This document shows, in pieces, positions 8,658 to 19,192 of a stretch of 56,375 nt of DNA. Each line of letters starts with the position of its first letter. Within the stretch, counting starts at the first letter, position 1. Origin of the DNA: Rhizobiaceae bacterium (GTDB lineage: Bacteria > Pseudomonadota > Alphaproteobacteria > Rhizobiales > Rhizobiaceae). The stretch spans positions 1-56,375 of the forward strand of contig JANQMU010000113.1 in assembly GCA_028279875.1 (NCBI GenBank). Direction: 5' to 3'. The notes beneath the pieces were generated by a model. It ran no database searches. It had not been told where the DNA came from and was given only the letters and a program-made list of their open reading frames with translations. The translations under genes were made by a program, and so were the position numbers.

Positions 8658-11600
8658 CTAATGGAAATTACGGCCCTTGGGCAGAACCCGGCGGGTCGCC
8701 ATGGCGTAGACATCCGGCGTGCTGCGCCGTTGCGGCGCCTGGGCGACCAGTTCGCGCAACCGGGACGCCTTCGCCTTGCGCTCGGCCGGATCGACGGGCT
8801 CACGGCGCACTTCGTCGGCACGGGCAAGGCCGTCGATCGGCGCATCGGCATCCGACAGGCCGGCCAGCAGCGGCGTCAGATCCACAAGCTGACGGGCAAC
8901 CACATGAATGACCCCGTCCTGCGACTGCAGCGGGCCGCGCACCCCGACAAACCGGCTGCCGAGCACGACGGTGCGGTAGCGCTCGAATATTTTCGGCCAG
9001 ACGATGACATTGGCGACGCCGGTCTCGTCCTCAATCGTCTGGAACACCACCCCCTTGGCCGAGCCCGGCCGCTGGCGCACCAGCACCAGCCCGGCCACCG
9101 ACAGAAAACGGCCGGCCCGGCAGTCCGGCAGCGTGATGTTCTGCCGGTAGCCGCGCTGTACGAGCCGATCCCGGACAAAGGAGATCGGATGGGCTTTCAG
9201 TGAAAAGGACAGGCTGCGGTAATCATTGATCACCTGTTCGCCGAGCGGCATGGGCGGCAGGTCGATATCCGGCTCGCGCTGCAATTGCTTCTGGCCGGCC
9301 ACGGCGAACAGCGGCAGCCGCTCGGCGGCCCCCAGCGGATCGAGCGCCCGCACCGCCCACAGCGCATCGCGGCGGCTCAGGCCAATCGAGGCGAAGGCAT
9401 CGGCCTCGGCGAGCTTTTCCATCGCCCGGCGCGACAGGCCCGAGCGCATCCACAGATCGCGCACGCTGTCATAGCCGGCGCCACGCCTTTCCACCAGCCG
9501 TTCTGCGTCCTCTTCCCCGAACCCCTTGATCCGGTGGAAGCCGAGACGTACCGCATGGGTGTTCTTCATGATGGGCGCCATCTCGGCATGGCGGGGAGAG
9601 ACCGATGCCGGGACCGTATGCGGATCGGTGCCCATATCCGGTTCCAGCAGCGAATACCATTGCGAATGGTTGATATCGACCGCCCGCATCTCGACCCCGT
9701 GTTCGCGGGCATCGCGCACCAGCTGCGCCGGTGCGTAAAAACCCATCGGCTGGGAATTCAGAATGGCGGCGCAGAAGACATCCGGATAATAGCATTTCAG
9801 CCAGCAGGAAACATAGACGAGCAGCGCAAAACTCGCCGCATGGCTTTCGGGAAAACCGTAATCGCCGAAGCCCTCGATCTGGCTGAAACAATGTTCGGCG
9901 AACTCCCGGTCATAGCCATTGGCCACCATGCCTTCGACCATCTTGACGCGGAAGGAATGGATCGTGCCGACCCGGCGGAACGTCGCCATGGCCCGGCGCA
10001 ACTGGTCGGCTTCGCCCGGTTCGAAATTGGCGGCGACAATGGCGATATTCATCGCCTGTTCCTGGAAAAGCGGCACGCCGAGGGTTTTCTTCAGAACCTC
10101 CTTCAATTCGTCCTTGGGATAGGAAACCTTTTCCTTGCCCTGCCGGCGTCGCAGATAGGGATGCACCATATCGCCCTGGATGGGGCCGGGCCGCACGATG
10201 GCGACCTCGATGACGAGATCGTAATAGCAGCGCGGCCGCAGCCGCGGCAGCATCGACATCTGGGCACGGCTTTCGATCTGGAAAACGCCGATCGTATCGG
10301 CCCGGCAGATCATGTCATAGACGTTACCGTCCTCGTCTCCCAGCGACGACAGGGTTTCGCGGCGGCCGTAATGCCGTTCCAGCAGTTCGAAAGCCTTGCG
10401 GATGCAGCTCAGCATGCCGAGCCCGAGCACATCGACCTTCAGGATACCGAGACATTCCAGATCGTCCTTGTCCCATTCGACCACCGTGCGGTCGTCCATG
10501 GCGGCGTTTTCGATCGGCACCACCGAACTCAGCCGGTCGCGGGTGATCACGAAACCGCCCACATGCTGCGACAGATGGCGCGGAAAGCCGATGATCTGCG
10601 AGGCCATGTCGAGGATCTGCATCAGGTGTTTGTCGTCGGGATCGAGACCGGCGCGCCTGGCATCCTCCGCATCCAGCTTCGATGAGGTGTGCCCCCAGCG
10701 GGTGCCCGAAATCGCCGTGATCATGTCGTCCGACAATTCGAAGACCTTGCCCACCTCGCGCAGGGCCGAGCGCGAACGGTAGGTGATCACCGTGGCGGCA
10801 AGGCCGGCCCGTTCCCGCCCGTATTTCTCATAGATATATTGAATGACCTCCTCGCGCCTTTCATGCTCGAAATCGACATCGATATCGGGCGGTTCATTGC
10901 GTTCCTCGGAAATGAACCGTTCGAACAGAAGGTCGACCTTGTCGGGTTTGACCTCGGTGATGCGCAGACAGAAACAGACGACGGAATTGGCGGCCGAGCC
11001 GCGCCCCTGGCACAGGATCTCCTGGCTGCGGGCAAAGCGCACGATGTCGTAGACCGTCAGGAAATAGGGCGCATATTCCAGTTTGCGGATCAGCGCCAGC
11101 TCGTGTCGGAGCGCCGCCAGGACCTTGTCCGGCGCGCCGTCCGGATAGCGGGTTTTGAGACCCTCCTGCGTCAATCGCTCCAGCGTTTCCTGCGGCGGCA
11201 GCGCGCTGCCCGTCGGCTCCTCCGGATACTGGTAGCGCAGCATATCCATGGAAAAGTCGAGCCGGGCGAGCAATTTGCCGGTCTCGGCGACGGCATATTC
11301 ATATCCCTTGAAAAGGCGCCGCATTTCGGCGCTGCCGCGCAGGTGCCTTTCGGCATTGGGCTGCAATTGCCGGCCGGCTTCGCGCAGCGGAAAATGTTCG
11401 CGGATACAGGTCACCACATCCTGCAGGAACCGGCGCTCCGGACAATGATACAGGACATCGCCGATGGCCAGCAGCGGCAGATCATGGGCCCGGGCCAGCC
11501 GGGCAAGGCCGGCAAGGCAGCGCTGGTCGAAGGCATCGTAGCGCCAGGCGGCGGCCAGATAGACATCGCCTTCGAACCGGCGGGCAAGGGTCTCAAGACA

Positions 11601-12017
11601 GGCCGGTTCCGGCAGCGGCAGAACCGGCGGCAGCACGACCGCCATGAGCAGGCCTTCACCATGTTGCATCAGATCATCGAGCGCCAGATGGCATTCGCCC
11701 TTCGGCGCCCGCCGCTTGCCAAGGGTCAGAAGCTCGCACAATTGCCCATAGGTCGCCCGGTCGCGCGGCCAGACGAGAATATCCGGCGTGCCGTCGGCAA
11801 AGACCAGCCGGCAGCCGGGCGCGAAAGGGAGTTTCGCTTCCTTTGCCGCCATATGCGCCCGGACGACGCCGGCAAGGGAATTGCGGTCGGTGACACCGAT
11901 GCCGTCAAGCCCCAGCCTTGCCGCCTCGACCACCATTTCCTCCGGATGCGAAGCGCCCCGCAGAAACGAGAAATTGGTCGTCGCGGCAAGCTCGACATAG
12001 CCGGTATCGCCATGCAT
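8658..12017 (-). CDS. dnaE2: Error-prone DNA polymerase III alpha subunit DnaE2 (ImuC)
   Basis: The 1119-residue polymerase does SOS-induced translesion synthesis together with ImuA and ImuB. The N-terminus (YVELAATTNFSFLRGASHPE) is a PHP domain. The catalytic C-family motifs CQGRGSAANSVVCF and PPDIDVDFEHERREEV are intact, and an OB-fold domain lies near the C-terminus. A frame extends nine codons further upstream, but ATG 12017 shares a base with the imuB stop (TGATG) and gives the usual DnaE2 N-terminus. It is the third gene of the operon controlled from the LexA box at 14366-14380. Confidence 0.96.
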   Translation of the reverse strand: MHGDTGYVELAATTNFSFLRGASHPEEMVVEAARLGLDGIGVTDRNSLAGVVRAHMAAKEAKLPFAPGCRLVFADGTPDILVWPRDRATYGQLCELLTLGKRRAPKGECHLALDDLMQHGEGLLMAVVLPPVLPLPEPACLETLARRFEGDVYLAAAWRYDAFDQRCLAGLARLARAHDLPLLAIGDVLYHCPERRFLQDVVTCIREHFPLREAGRQLQPNAERHLRGSAEMRRLFKGYEYAVAETGKLLARLDFSMDMLRYQYPEEPTGSALPPQETLERLTQEGLKTRYPDGAPDKVLAALRHELALIRKLEYAPYFLTVYDIVRFARSQEILCQGRGSAANSVVCFCLRITEVKPDKVDLLFERFISEERNEPPDIDVDFEHERREEVIQYIYEKYGRERAGLAATVITYRSRSALREVGKVFELSDDMITAISGTRWGHTSSKLDAEDARRAGLDPDDKHLMQILDMASQIIGFPRHLSQHVGGFVITRDRLSSVVPIENAAMDDRTVVEWDKDDLECLGILKVDVLGLGMLSCIRKAFELLERHYGRRETLSSLGDEDGNVYDMICRADTIGVFQIESRAQMSMLPRLRPRCYYDLVIEVAIVRPGPIQGDMVHPYLRRRQGKEKVSYPKDELKEVLKKTLGVPLFQEQAMNIAIVAANFEPGEADQLRRAMATFRRVGTIHSFRVKMVEGMVANGYDREFAEHCFSQIEGFGDYGFPESHAASFALLVYVSCWLKCYYPDVFCAAILNSQPMGFYAPAQLVRDAREHGVEMRAVDINHSQWYSLLEPDMGTDPHTVPASVSPRHAEMAPIMKNTHAVRLGFHRIKGFGEEDAERLVERRGAGYDSVRDLWMRSGLSRRAMEKLAEADAFASIGLSRRDALWAVRALDPLGAAERLPLFAVAGQKQLQREPDIDLPPMPLGEQVINDYRSLSFSLKAHPISFVRDRLVQRGYRQNITLPDCRAGRFLSVAGLVLVRQRPGSAKGVVFQTIEDETGVANVIVWPKIFERYRTVVLGSRFVGVRGPLQSQDGVIHVVARQLVDLTPLLAGLSDADAPIDGLARADEVRREPVDPAERKAKASRLRELVAQAPQRRSTPDVYAMATRRVLPKGRNFH

Positions 12018-13621
12018 CACGCAAACAGCCCATGCATGAACCATTTGGGATGCCGGGTCTCCCGCTCGAAAAGCCCCTGGCGGAAAATCCAGAACCGGTA
12101 GCCTTCATCGTCCTCGACGCGAAAATAGTCCCGGCTGTGGCCGCCGCGACCGTCCCGCCACCATTCGCAGGCAATGCGCTCCGGCCCTTCCGAGCGGGCG
12201 ATCCGGTAGAGCGAGCGGCGCCAGCGGAACCGGATCGGCGGCCCGTCGGGCACTTCGGCAATGGCCTCGACCAGCTCCGGCCTGTTGAACAGCACGATGG
12301 GGCGGCTGAGGACGACCGGTCCGTCTTTACCGTCGGCGCGGCGCGCAATACCCCACAAAAGGTCCTGCGCGCCGCTCTGGTCCGCCGCTTCCGGCAGCAG
12401 GCCGAAACTGCGTTCCGGGATATGGGTATCGGCGGCCATGAAGCGCTGTACCCGGTCCATGCCGAGACGGGCGCCTAGCTTGTCGACAAGATTGCCGAAG
12501 GCCTCGCCCCGTCCGGCATCGCCGGTCAAATCCGCCTGCTCATTCTGCCGCGCTTCGCTCTCAAGGACATTGAGGCGCACGAGATCGAACCCGAAGCCGG
12601 CATCGAGATCCTCGTGAAACCCGGCAATGCGTTCCTGAAACAGCATGACGATCCGCGGCACGGTATAGACCGGGCTTGCCGCGCGCACCCGGATCGACAC
12701 CACATGGCCGTCGACACGAAACAGTTTCAGTTCCAGTTCCCGGGCACCGAGCTGCCGCGTATCGAGGCCCGGCCTCAGCACACCGGCCAGATGCGCCGCC
12801 GTTCTTTCAATATCCGCCTGCAGGACGATCGGTTCGGCAAAGGCGCGCTCGCAGGACAATTCGGGCACCGGCAAGCGTGGCGATATCGCCTCGTCCTCGC
12901 GCCCCAGCGCCTGGTCGAGCCGCCGCAGGAGGTCGCTGCCGAAGCGGGCGGCAAGGGGCGCGCGCGGCAGGTCCGCGATACATCCGATGGTGCGCAGGCC
13001 GAGTTTCCTGAGCATGTCCAGCAGTTCCAGTTCGAGGCGAAGGCCGGCCAGCGGCAGATCGAGCAGGGCTGTCTTATGGGCGCCCGGCGCGATGACGGTC
13101 CTGTCGCCGTAGCGGGCAAAGGCCCAGGCCGCGCCCGGCGTGTCGGCAATGGCGGCGCCGACCAGAAACCCGGCATTGCGCAGGCGGCCGAGAATATCGT
13201 CGAGCATCGCCTCCGCGCCGCCGAAAAGATGGGCGCAGCCGGAAATGTCGAGAAAGAACCCGGCACAGCCGCCGGCGACGGTGTCCGCCAGGTTTTCCAG
13301 CGCCACCAGCGGCGTGTAGCGGTCGCACCAGGCGGCAATCGCCGACAGAAGCGCCGCATCGGCATCCGGGTCATGATCGAAACCGTCGAGATCCGGGATC
13401 AGCGCCCGCGCATCGCTCAGCGTCTGGCCCGTGCGCAGGCCGGCCCTGAGGCCGGTCTCGTCGACGGCGACAAGACGTACGGCATTCTTGATCCGGGCAA
13501 GGGCGGCGAGCGGCGGGTCGTCAGGACGCCCGTTTGAACGCCACGACCTGCCCCATTTGCGGCGCGCCATCCGGTCGGTCGGAAGATGCGGCAGAGCGAT
13601 CGACATGATCCGTTGGGACAT
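12017..13621 (-). CDS. imuB: ImuB, Y-family polymerase-like mutasome adaptor
   Basis: The 534-residue protein has a Y-family polymerase fold. The segment that holds catalytic acidic residues in active Pol IV/V reads GFFLDISGCAHLFGG here, as in ImuB proteins, which are thought to be catalytically inactive and to bridge DnaE2, ImuA and the beta clamp. ATG 13621 gives MSQRIMSIALPHLPTDR, the expected family start; ATG 13606 is an alternative. The longer frame to 13705 has no support. The start lies about 100 bases inside imuA, an unusually long overlap. The stop overlaps the dnaE2 start. Confidence 0.93.
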   Translation of the reverse strand: MSQRIMSIALPHLPTDRMARRKWGRSWRSNGRPDDPPLAALARIKNAVRLVAVDETGLRAGLRTGQTLSDARALIPDLDGFDHDPDADAALLSAIAAWCDRYTPLVALENLADTVAGGCAGFFLDISGCAHLFGGAEAMLDDILGRLRNAGFLVGAAIADTPGAAWAFARYGDRTVIAPGAHKTALLDLPLAGLRLELELLDMLRKLGLRTIGCIADLPRAPLAARFGSDLLRRLDQALGREDEAISPRLPVPELSCERAFAEPIVLQADIERTAAHLAGVLRPGLDTRQLGARELELKLFRVDGHVVSIRVRAASPVYTVPRIVMLFQERIAGFHEDLDAGFGFDLVRLNVLESEARQNEQADLTGDAGRGEAFGNLVDKLGARLGMDRVQRFMAADTHIPERSFGLLPEAADQSGAQDLLWGIARRADGKDGPVVLSRPIVLFNRPELVEAIAEVPDGPPIRFRWRRSLYRIARSEGPERIACEWWRDGRGGHSRDYFRVEDDEGYRFWIFRQGLFERETRHPKWFMHGLFA

Positions 13622-14363
13622 GTTCAAACTCTTGTCTTTGCTGGTTCCATGCAATGGTCCACTGCCCCGTCCGCCCATTGCGGTTGCGTTCAAGCACAAG
13701 GCCAAGCCGCAAAAGCCCTATGCCGTTTTCAAGATCGGAATCGATACCCGAGGGCACCGCCCGGACATGCCAGCGGGTCGCTGCCGCACTGGCCTCCTCC
13801 TCGCCGCCCTGCCGCAGGACGCAGACGAACAGGCCGTTATGATGCGCCTTGAGCATCAGCCGGCGCGTCGCCGTCATGTCGAAGCATGACGGATTGCCCT
13901 TCACATGGAGGACGACAGCCGCCAGATCCTTGCATTTCGCTGCCTCGTCGCCGGCCCACAGGGCCGTCTTGAGATCGGTGGGATGCACCATCAGCAGCCG
14001 TGCCGGATCGAGCCCGAACATCGACAGTCCGGCCGGGAAGAGCCGGCCGCCATCGAGATGGCAGGCCGGGTCGCGGATCCAGGCGATGCGGCCCTGCCCC
14101 ATGCATCCGGCCAGCAGCCCGGCCAGAAAGCCCGTCGCCGCGCCGATGTCGCGGGTCAGCGAACAGCGCACCTCATGCAGGGCGCAGATCGCAAACCCGT
14201 CTTTGAACACATCATCCATTGCCGGGATGCCGAAACGGATGAGGCCATCGCCGTCTTTCAGCCGAATGCCGGGCAGAAAGGAGGCATGACGCTTGTCGAC
14301 CCGTGCGACAGCGGCCCGCAATGCCTCCATATGCTGCCGGTTGCCCCGCATGTTCTCATCCAT
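13521..14363 (-). CDS. imuA: ImuA, RecA/SulA-like mutasome protein
   Basis: This 280-residue protein is the first gene of the imuA-imuB-dnaE2 cassette. The conserved ImuA core is visible (IRFGIPAMDDVFKDGFAICA, then LHEVRCSLTRDIGAATGFLAG). ATG 14363 is preceded by AGGAAC, which is also half of the LexA box, so repressor binding would block this start region directly. A frame reaching 14444 would run through the promoter and is rejected. ImuA is needed for damage-induced mutagenesis and is thought to contact ImuB and RecA. Confidence 0.93.
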   Translation of the reverse strand: MDENMRGNRQHMEALRAAVARVDKRHASFLPGIRLKDGDGLIRFGIPAMDDVFKDGFAICALHEVRCSLTRDIGAATGFLAGLLAGCMGQGRIAWIRDPACHLDGGRLFPAGLSMFGLDPARLLMVHPTDLKTALWAGDEAAKCKDLAAVVLHVKGNPSCFDMTATRRLMLKAHHNGLFVCVLRQGGEEEASAAATRWHVRAVPSGIDSDLENGIGLLRLGLVLERNRNGRTGQWTIAWNQQRQEFEHVPTDHVDRSAASSDRPDGAPQMGQVVAFKRAS

Positions 14364-14365
14364 AT

Positions 14366-14380
14366 GTTCCTGTTTTGTTC
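14366..14380. promoter_or_regulatory. LexA (SOS) operator upstream of imuA
   Basis: The plus strand reads GTTC CTGTTTT GTTC, a perfect match to the GTTC-N7-GTTC direct repeat recognised by LexA in Rhizobiales and other alphaproteobacteria. It lies between the TATAAT-like -10 element and the imuA start codon and overlaps the ribosome binding site. Binding should repress the whole imuA-imuB-dnaE2 operon until DNA damage. Confidence 0.88.
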
Positions 14381-14381
14381 T

Positions 14382-14387
14382 ATTATA
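14382..14387 (-). promoter_or_regulatory. Candidate -10 element of the imuA promoter
   Basis: On the minus strand the sequence is TATAAT, immediately upstream of the LexA box. A TTGACT hexamer lies further upstream but its spacer is about 21 bases, longer than ideal; a TTGGCG alternative gives about 14. The -10 is good, the -35 uncertain. Confidence 0.5.
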
Positions 14388-14510
14388 GATTCCAAAAACC
14401 CCGCCAAGAGTCAAGCGCGGCCGATTCCCCCGCGGCGCACCCATGAAAAAACCGCGCCATCCCGACGGACAGCGCGGTCGTCAAAATAGCGTGCTCTTTC
14501 GCCCGATGAC

Positions 14511-15215
14511 CTATTGTTCCGTCGGCTCGTCCGGCTTGTCGGTCTTCAGCGAATTGAGCTTGGCGAAAACCGCATCGGCGTCGATCGTCTCTTCTTCCTT
14601 GGGCGCCGCCGGTGCCGGCTCCAGCGAAAAGGTCTCCGTTTCCTTGGCCGGAAGCAGCGTTTCGTCTTCGCGCGCGATCACCTCGCTTGGGCGCTCCTTG
14701 GCGGCCTTTTCAACTTCGAGATCCAGGTCGATCTGGGTGCAGAGCCCCAGCGTCACCGGATCGAGCGGCGTCAGATTGGCCGAGTTCCAGTGGGTCCGCT
14801 CGCGGATCTGCTCGATGGTCGATTTCGTCGTGCCGACAAGCCGCGAAATCTGCGCATCACGCAATTCGGGATGGTTGCGCACCAGCCATAAAATCGCATT
14901 CGGACGATCCTGGCGCTTCGACACCGGCGTATAGCGCGGCCCCTTGCGTTTGAGTTCCGGCACGTGGACCTTGGGGCTCGATAGTTTCAGCTTGTGGCTT
15001 GGATCGGCCTCGGCCTTGGCGATCTCGTCGCGGGAAAGCTGGCCGGTCTGGATCGGATCGAGACCCTTGATCCCCTGCGCCGACTCGCCATCGGCGATCG
15101 CCTTGACCTCGAGCGTGTGCAGGGCGCAGAACTGCGCGATCTGGTCGAATGTCAGGGCGGTATTGTCGACAAGCCAGACGGCCGTCGCTTTCGGCATGAG
15201 CAATGTTTGAGCCAT
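14511..15215 (-). CDS. trcR: TrcR/DUF1013 cell-cycle transcriptional regulator
   Basis: The 234-residue product begins MAQTLLMPKATAVWLVDNT and contains RYTPVSKRQDRPNAILWLVR, then a helix-turn-helix-like DAQISRLVGTTKSTIEQIRER. This matches the DUF1013 family, called TrcR, of alphaproteobacterial cell-cycle regulators. The C-terminal 60 residues are acidic and low-complexity, with Ala/Pro/Glu runs. It is divergent from acetyl-CoA synthetase across about 250 bases. I rely on memory of the family for the function. Confidence 0.85.
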   Translation of the reverse strand: MAQTLLMPKATAVWLVDNTALTFDQIAQFCALHTLEVKAIADGESAQGIKGLDPIQTGQLSRDEIAKAEADPSHKLKLSSPKVHVPELKRKGPRYTPVSKRQDRPNAILWLVRNHPELRDAQISRLVGTTKSTIEQIRERTHWNSANLTPLDPVTLGLCTQIDLDLEVEKAAKERPSEVIAREDETLLPAKETETFSLEPAPAAPKEEETIDADAVFAKLNSLKTDKPDEPTEQ

Positions 15216-15362
15216 GGATAGATTTCTCCTGTCCGCCCGCTCCGGGAGCGCGGGCCGTGGGTATCACCACATGTTTTCCGGGAATTCGGCGATCTCTATA
15301 ACGCCGTTCCGGCGCAAATGCAATGAGATCGCAAAGATCGGTCATGCAAGTCCAAGGTCTTA

Positions 15363-15390
15363 TTGCCCGGACAAAAACAACTGCTATTAA
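15363..15390 (+). promoter_or_regulatory. Weak candidate promoter for acs
   Basis: TTGCCC at 15363-15368 and TATTAA at 15385-15390 are separated by 16 bases and lie about 75 bases before the acs start. This is a plausible but poor match to a housekeeping alphaproteobacterial promoter. No other motif stands out in the 250-base divergent region. Confidence 0.25.
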
Positions 15391-15465
15391 TGGCCCGGAA
15401 ATATCGCGAGGGGACGCCCGTCAGGCATCGGCGTCCGTTTCCGGCAGTCATCCAAGGAGGAACGT

Positions 15466-17415
<1,950 letters not shown>

Positions 17416-17429
17416 CGTATCGGCGCGCG

Positions 17430-18899
17430 CTACTGCGTCAGGCGCAGGCTCTGTATGAGGCTGGCAATATGCTTGTAGGTGTCCTTGAGCTCGCTGGCGC
17501 TGTCGGGCTCATAGGCATAGGTCAGCGTCCCCTCATCGGGCGATGCGCAGGCCTTGAGCATTTTGTCGGCTGAGCTTGATGTGCCGAAGCCGATCGTGAA
17601 GATCTTGATGCCGGCCGCCTTGATATTCTTGCACAGCGCCGCCGTATGGTTCTTCGAGAGCGTGCTTTTGGCGCATCCCACTTTGCTCGAAGAGGTTCCG
17701 GCATAGGCCGTATTGAAGGCGCCGTCCGTCATCAGGATGATATATTTTGCCAGCTTGTCATTGGTCGCCAGGTCGTCCGGCTTGGAGCCCGATGCCATGT
17801 AATCGGCCCAGTTGCTGGATATCGTGTACCAGGCCCATTGCAGGCCGATATGGCCGGCGGTGCACCCGCCGGTGGAAAGCTTGCCGATCGCCTTGTCCAG
17901 CGTCTTCTTGTTGCTGGTCAGGGGCACGATCTTCGAACTCGTGCACGATTTCTTCGGAAGGCGCGAATCGCGGCTGATCATCCCCTTGGAAGGATTGGCG
18001 TCCGTATATTGATAGGACTTGCCGCTTGACGGCGCCTTGCGGTCCGTCGCGCAACTGTCCTCCCTCTTACCGTTTTTCTTGACGATGAAACCGGACGGAA
18101 TGTCCTTGCAGTTGACCTTGCCCTTCTTGTTGGTCGTGCATTCCGCCCCGTAGCTTTCAAGGTGTTTTTCCACATCATAGGGTGCGCCCTTGACCGTCCC
18201 GACAAAGCTTGTGTCATAGACCGGCGCGTTGCTCTTGGAATATTTGTAGTCCGGATAGACATAATCGGCGAGCGGCCCGGCATTGACCGAATCGCTGTAG
18301 GGGATGAGGCTGATGCGCACATTTTCGTCCGTATCCGTATTCGCGCTCAGCAGCTCCTTGACGCCCAGCGTTGCCGCCGATTTCAGCGACGCGATATTAT
18401 AGCCGGCCATCGACCCGGTAACGTCGACGACCATCGCCACCTCGATATCGCCGATCCCGTAGCTGGCTGCCGAATTGCTGGCGACGACCTGCGTTGTCTG
18501 GCCCGATCCGACACGCAGGAATGTCAGCGACTGGTCGTAATCAGCATTGGCCGAAACCGTCTGATTGGCCGTGTCGATCTTGAAATTTTTCACGGTGTAG
18601 TCGCTGGCGCTCAGATCGTCGACGCCGAGATTGGCAGCGAATATGGCCTTGAAATAATTCTCCGCGGCATTGCCCTTGGTCGAGATTTCGCCGATGGAAA
18701 TCGCCCTCGCCGTCGCCAGGGATGCCGCGTCCAGCGCATTGTTGACGCGGGTCTTTTCACCGATGGAGCGGGAAAAATCCACCGCCAGCCCGACGGAGAG
18801 AAAAATCGCCACGGAGGTGAATGCGAATGCGATCCCGAAATTGCCGCGCCTGTCCCGGAGGAATCGGCGCAATAAGGGTGCCCGTTTTGGTGCGTTCAT
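17430..18899 (-). CDS. TadG-like protein with VWA domain (copy 1)
   Basis: The 489-residue protein has a basic N-terminus (RRFLRDRRGNFGIAFAF) leading into one hydrophobic segment typical of TadE/TadG pseudopilin-like proteins, then a von Willebrand A domain. The MIDAS-type motif is DVTGSM, with ILMTDGAFNTAY later. A large Lys- and Cys-rich insert interrupts the VWA domain and contains SCATDRKAP and NPSKGMISRDSRL. ATG 18899 is six bases from GGGAAG; ATG 18902 is equally possible, while a longer frame to 18977 lacks support. It is paralogous to the upstream gene at 19193-20827. An envelope-anchored, secreted C-terminal domain is expected; the exact role is unknown. Confidence 0.85.
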   Translation of the reverse strand: MNAPKRAPLLRRFLRDRRGNFGIAFAFTSVAIFLSVGLAVDFSRSIGEKTRVNNALDAASLATARAISIGEISTKGNAAENYFKAIFAANLGVDDLSASDYTVKNFKIDTANQTVSANADYDQSLTFLRVGSGQTTQVVASNSAASYGIGDIEVAMVVDVTGSMAGYNIASLKSAATLGVKELLSANTDTDENVRISLIPYSDSVNAGPLADYVYPDYKYSKSNAPVYDTSFVGTVKGAPYDVEKHLESYGAECTTNKKGKVNCKDIPSGFIVKKNGKREDSCATDRKAPSSGKSYQYTDANPSKGMISRDSRLPKKSCTSSKIVPLTSNKKTLDKAIGKLSTGGCTAGHIGLQWAWYTISSNWADYMASGSKPDDLATNDKLAKYIILMTDGAFNTAYAGTSSSKVGCAKSTLSKNHTAALCKNIKAAGIKIFTIGFGTSSSADKMLKACASPDEGTLTYAYEPDSASELKDTYKHIASLIQSLRLTQ

Positions 18900-19090
18900 C
18901 ATCGTCTTCCCATCAGATCGACAACACAAGCAGTGTGCGGCAGGCGCGCTTCGGCCCAGTGAAGCAGCCGGCCACATACCGATTCGGCGCGATTGCGCAC
19001 CCCGACCGGCATGTCACGATCGATTTTAGAAGATCAGGATTTAAATGAACTTAAACGGACCGATAGATTCTTAGTGATGACGGTAATCAA

Positions 19091-19155
19091 CTGGAAAACT
19101 GGTCTTTTTCCAGGCACTGAGTCCTGCGGCCTGCCGATGCGACACACCGCAGGAC
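19091..19155. repeat. Two adjacent inverted repeats between the TadG-like genes
   Basis: CTGGAAAA (19091-19098) pairs with TTTTCCAG (19106-19113), and GTCCTGCGG (19121-19129) pairs with CCGCAGGAC (19147-19155). They lie 38 to 102 bases past the stop of the 544-residue gene on its own strand and could form transcript hairpins that terminate or stabilise it. No long U-run follows either, so intrinsic termination is not certain. Confidence 0.4.
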
Positions 19156-19192
19156 ATCCGTATGACCAGATGGCAAGCCTTCAAAACCGGAA

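Noticed and set aside
9285..12101. Two long plus-strand frames opposite dnaE2
   Set aside because: dnaE2 has complete catalytic motifs on the minus strand; the antisense products have no recognisable domains.
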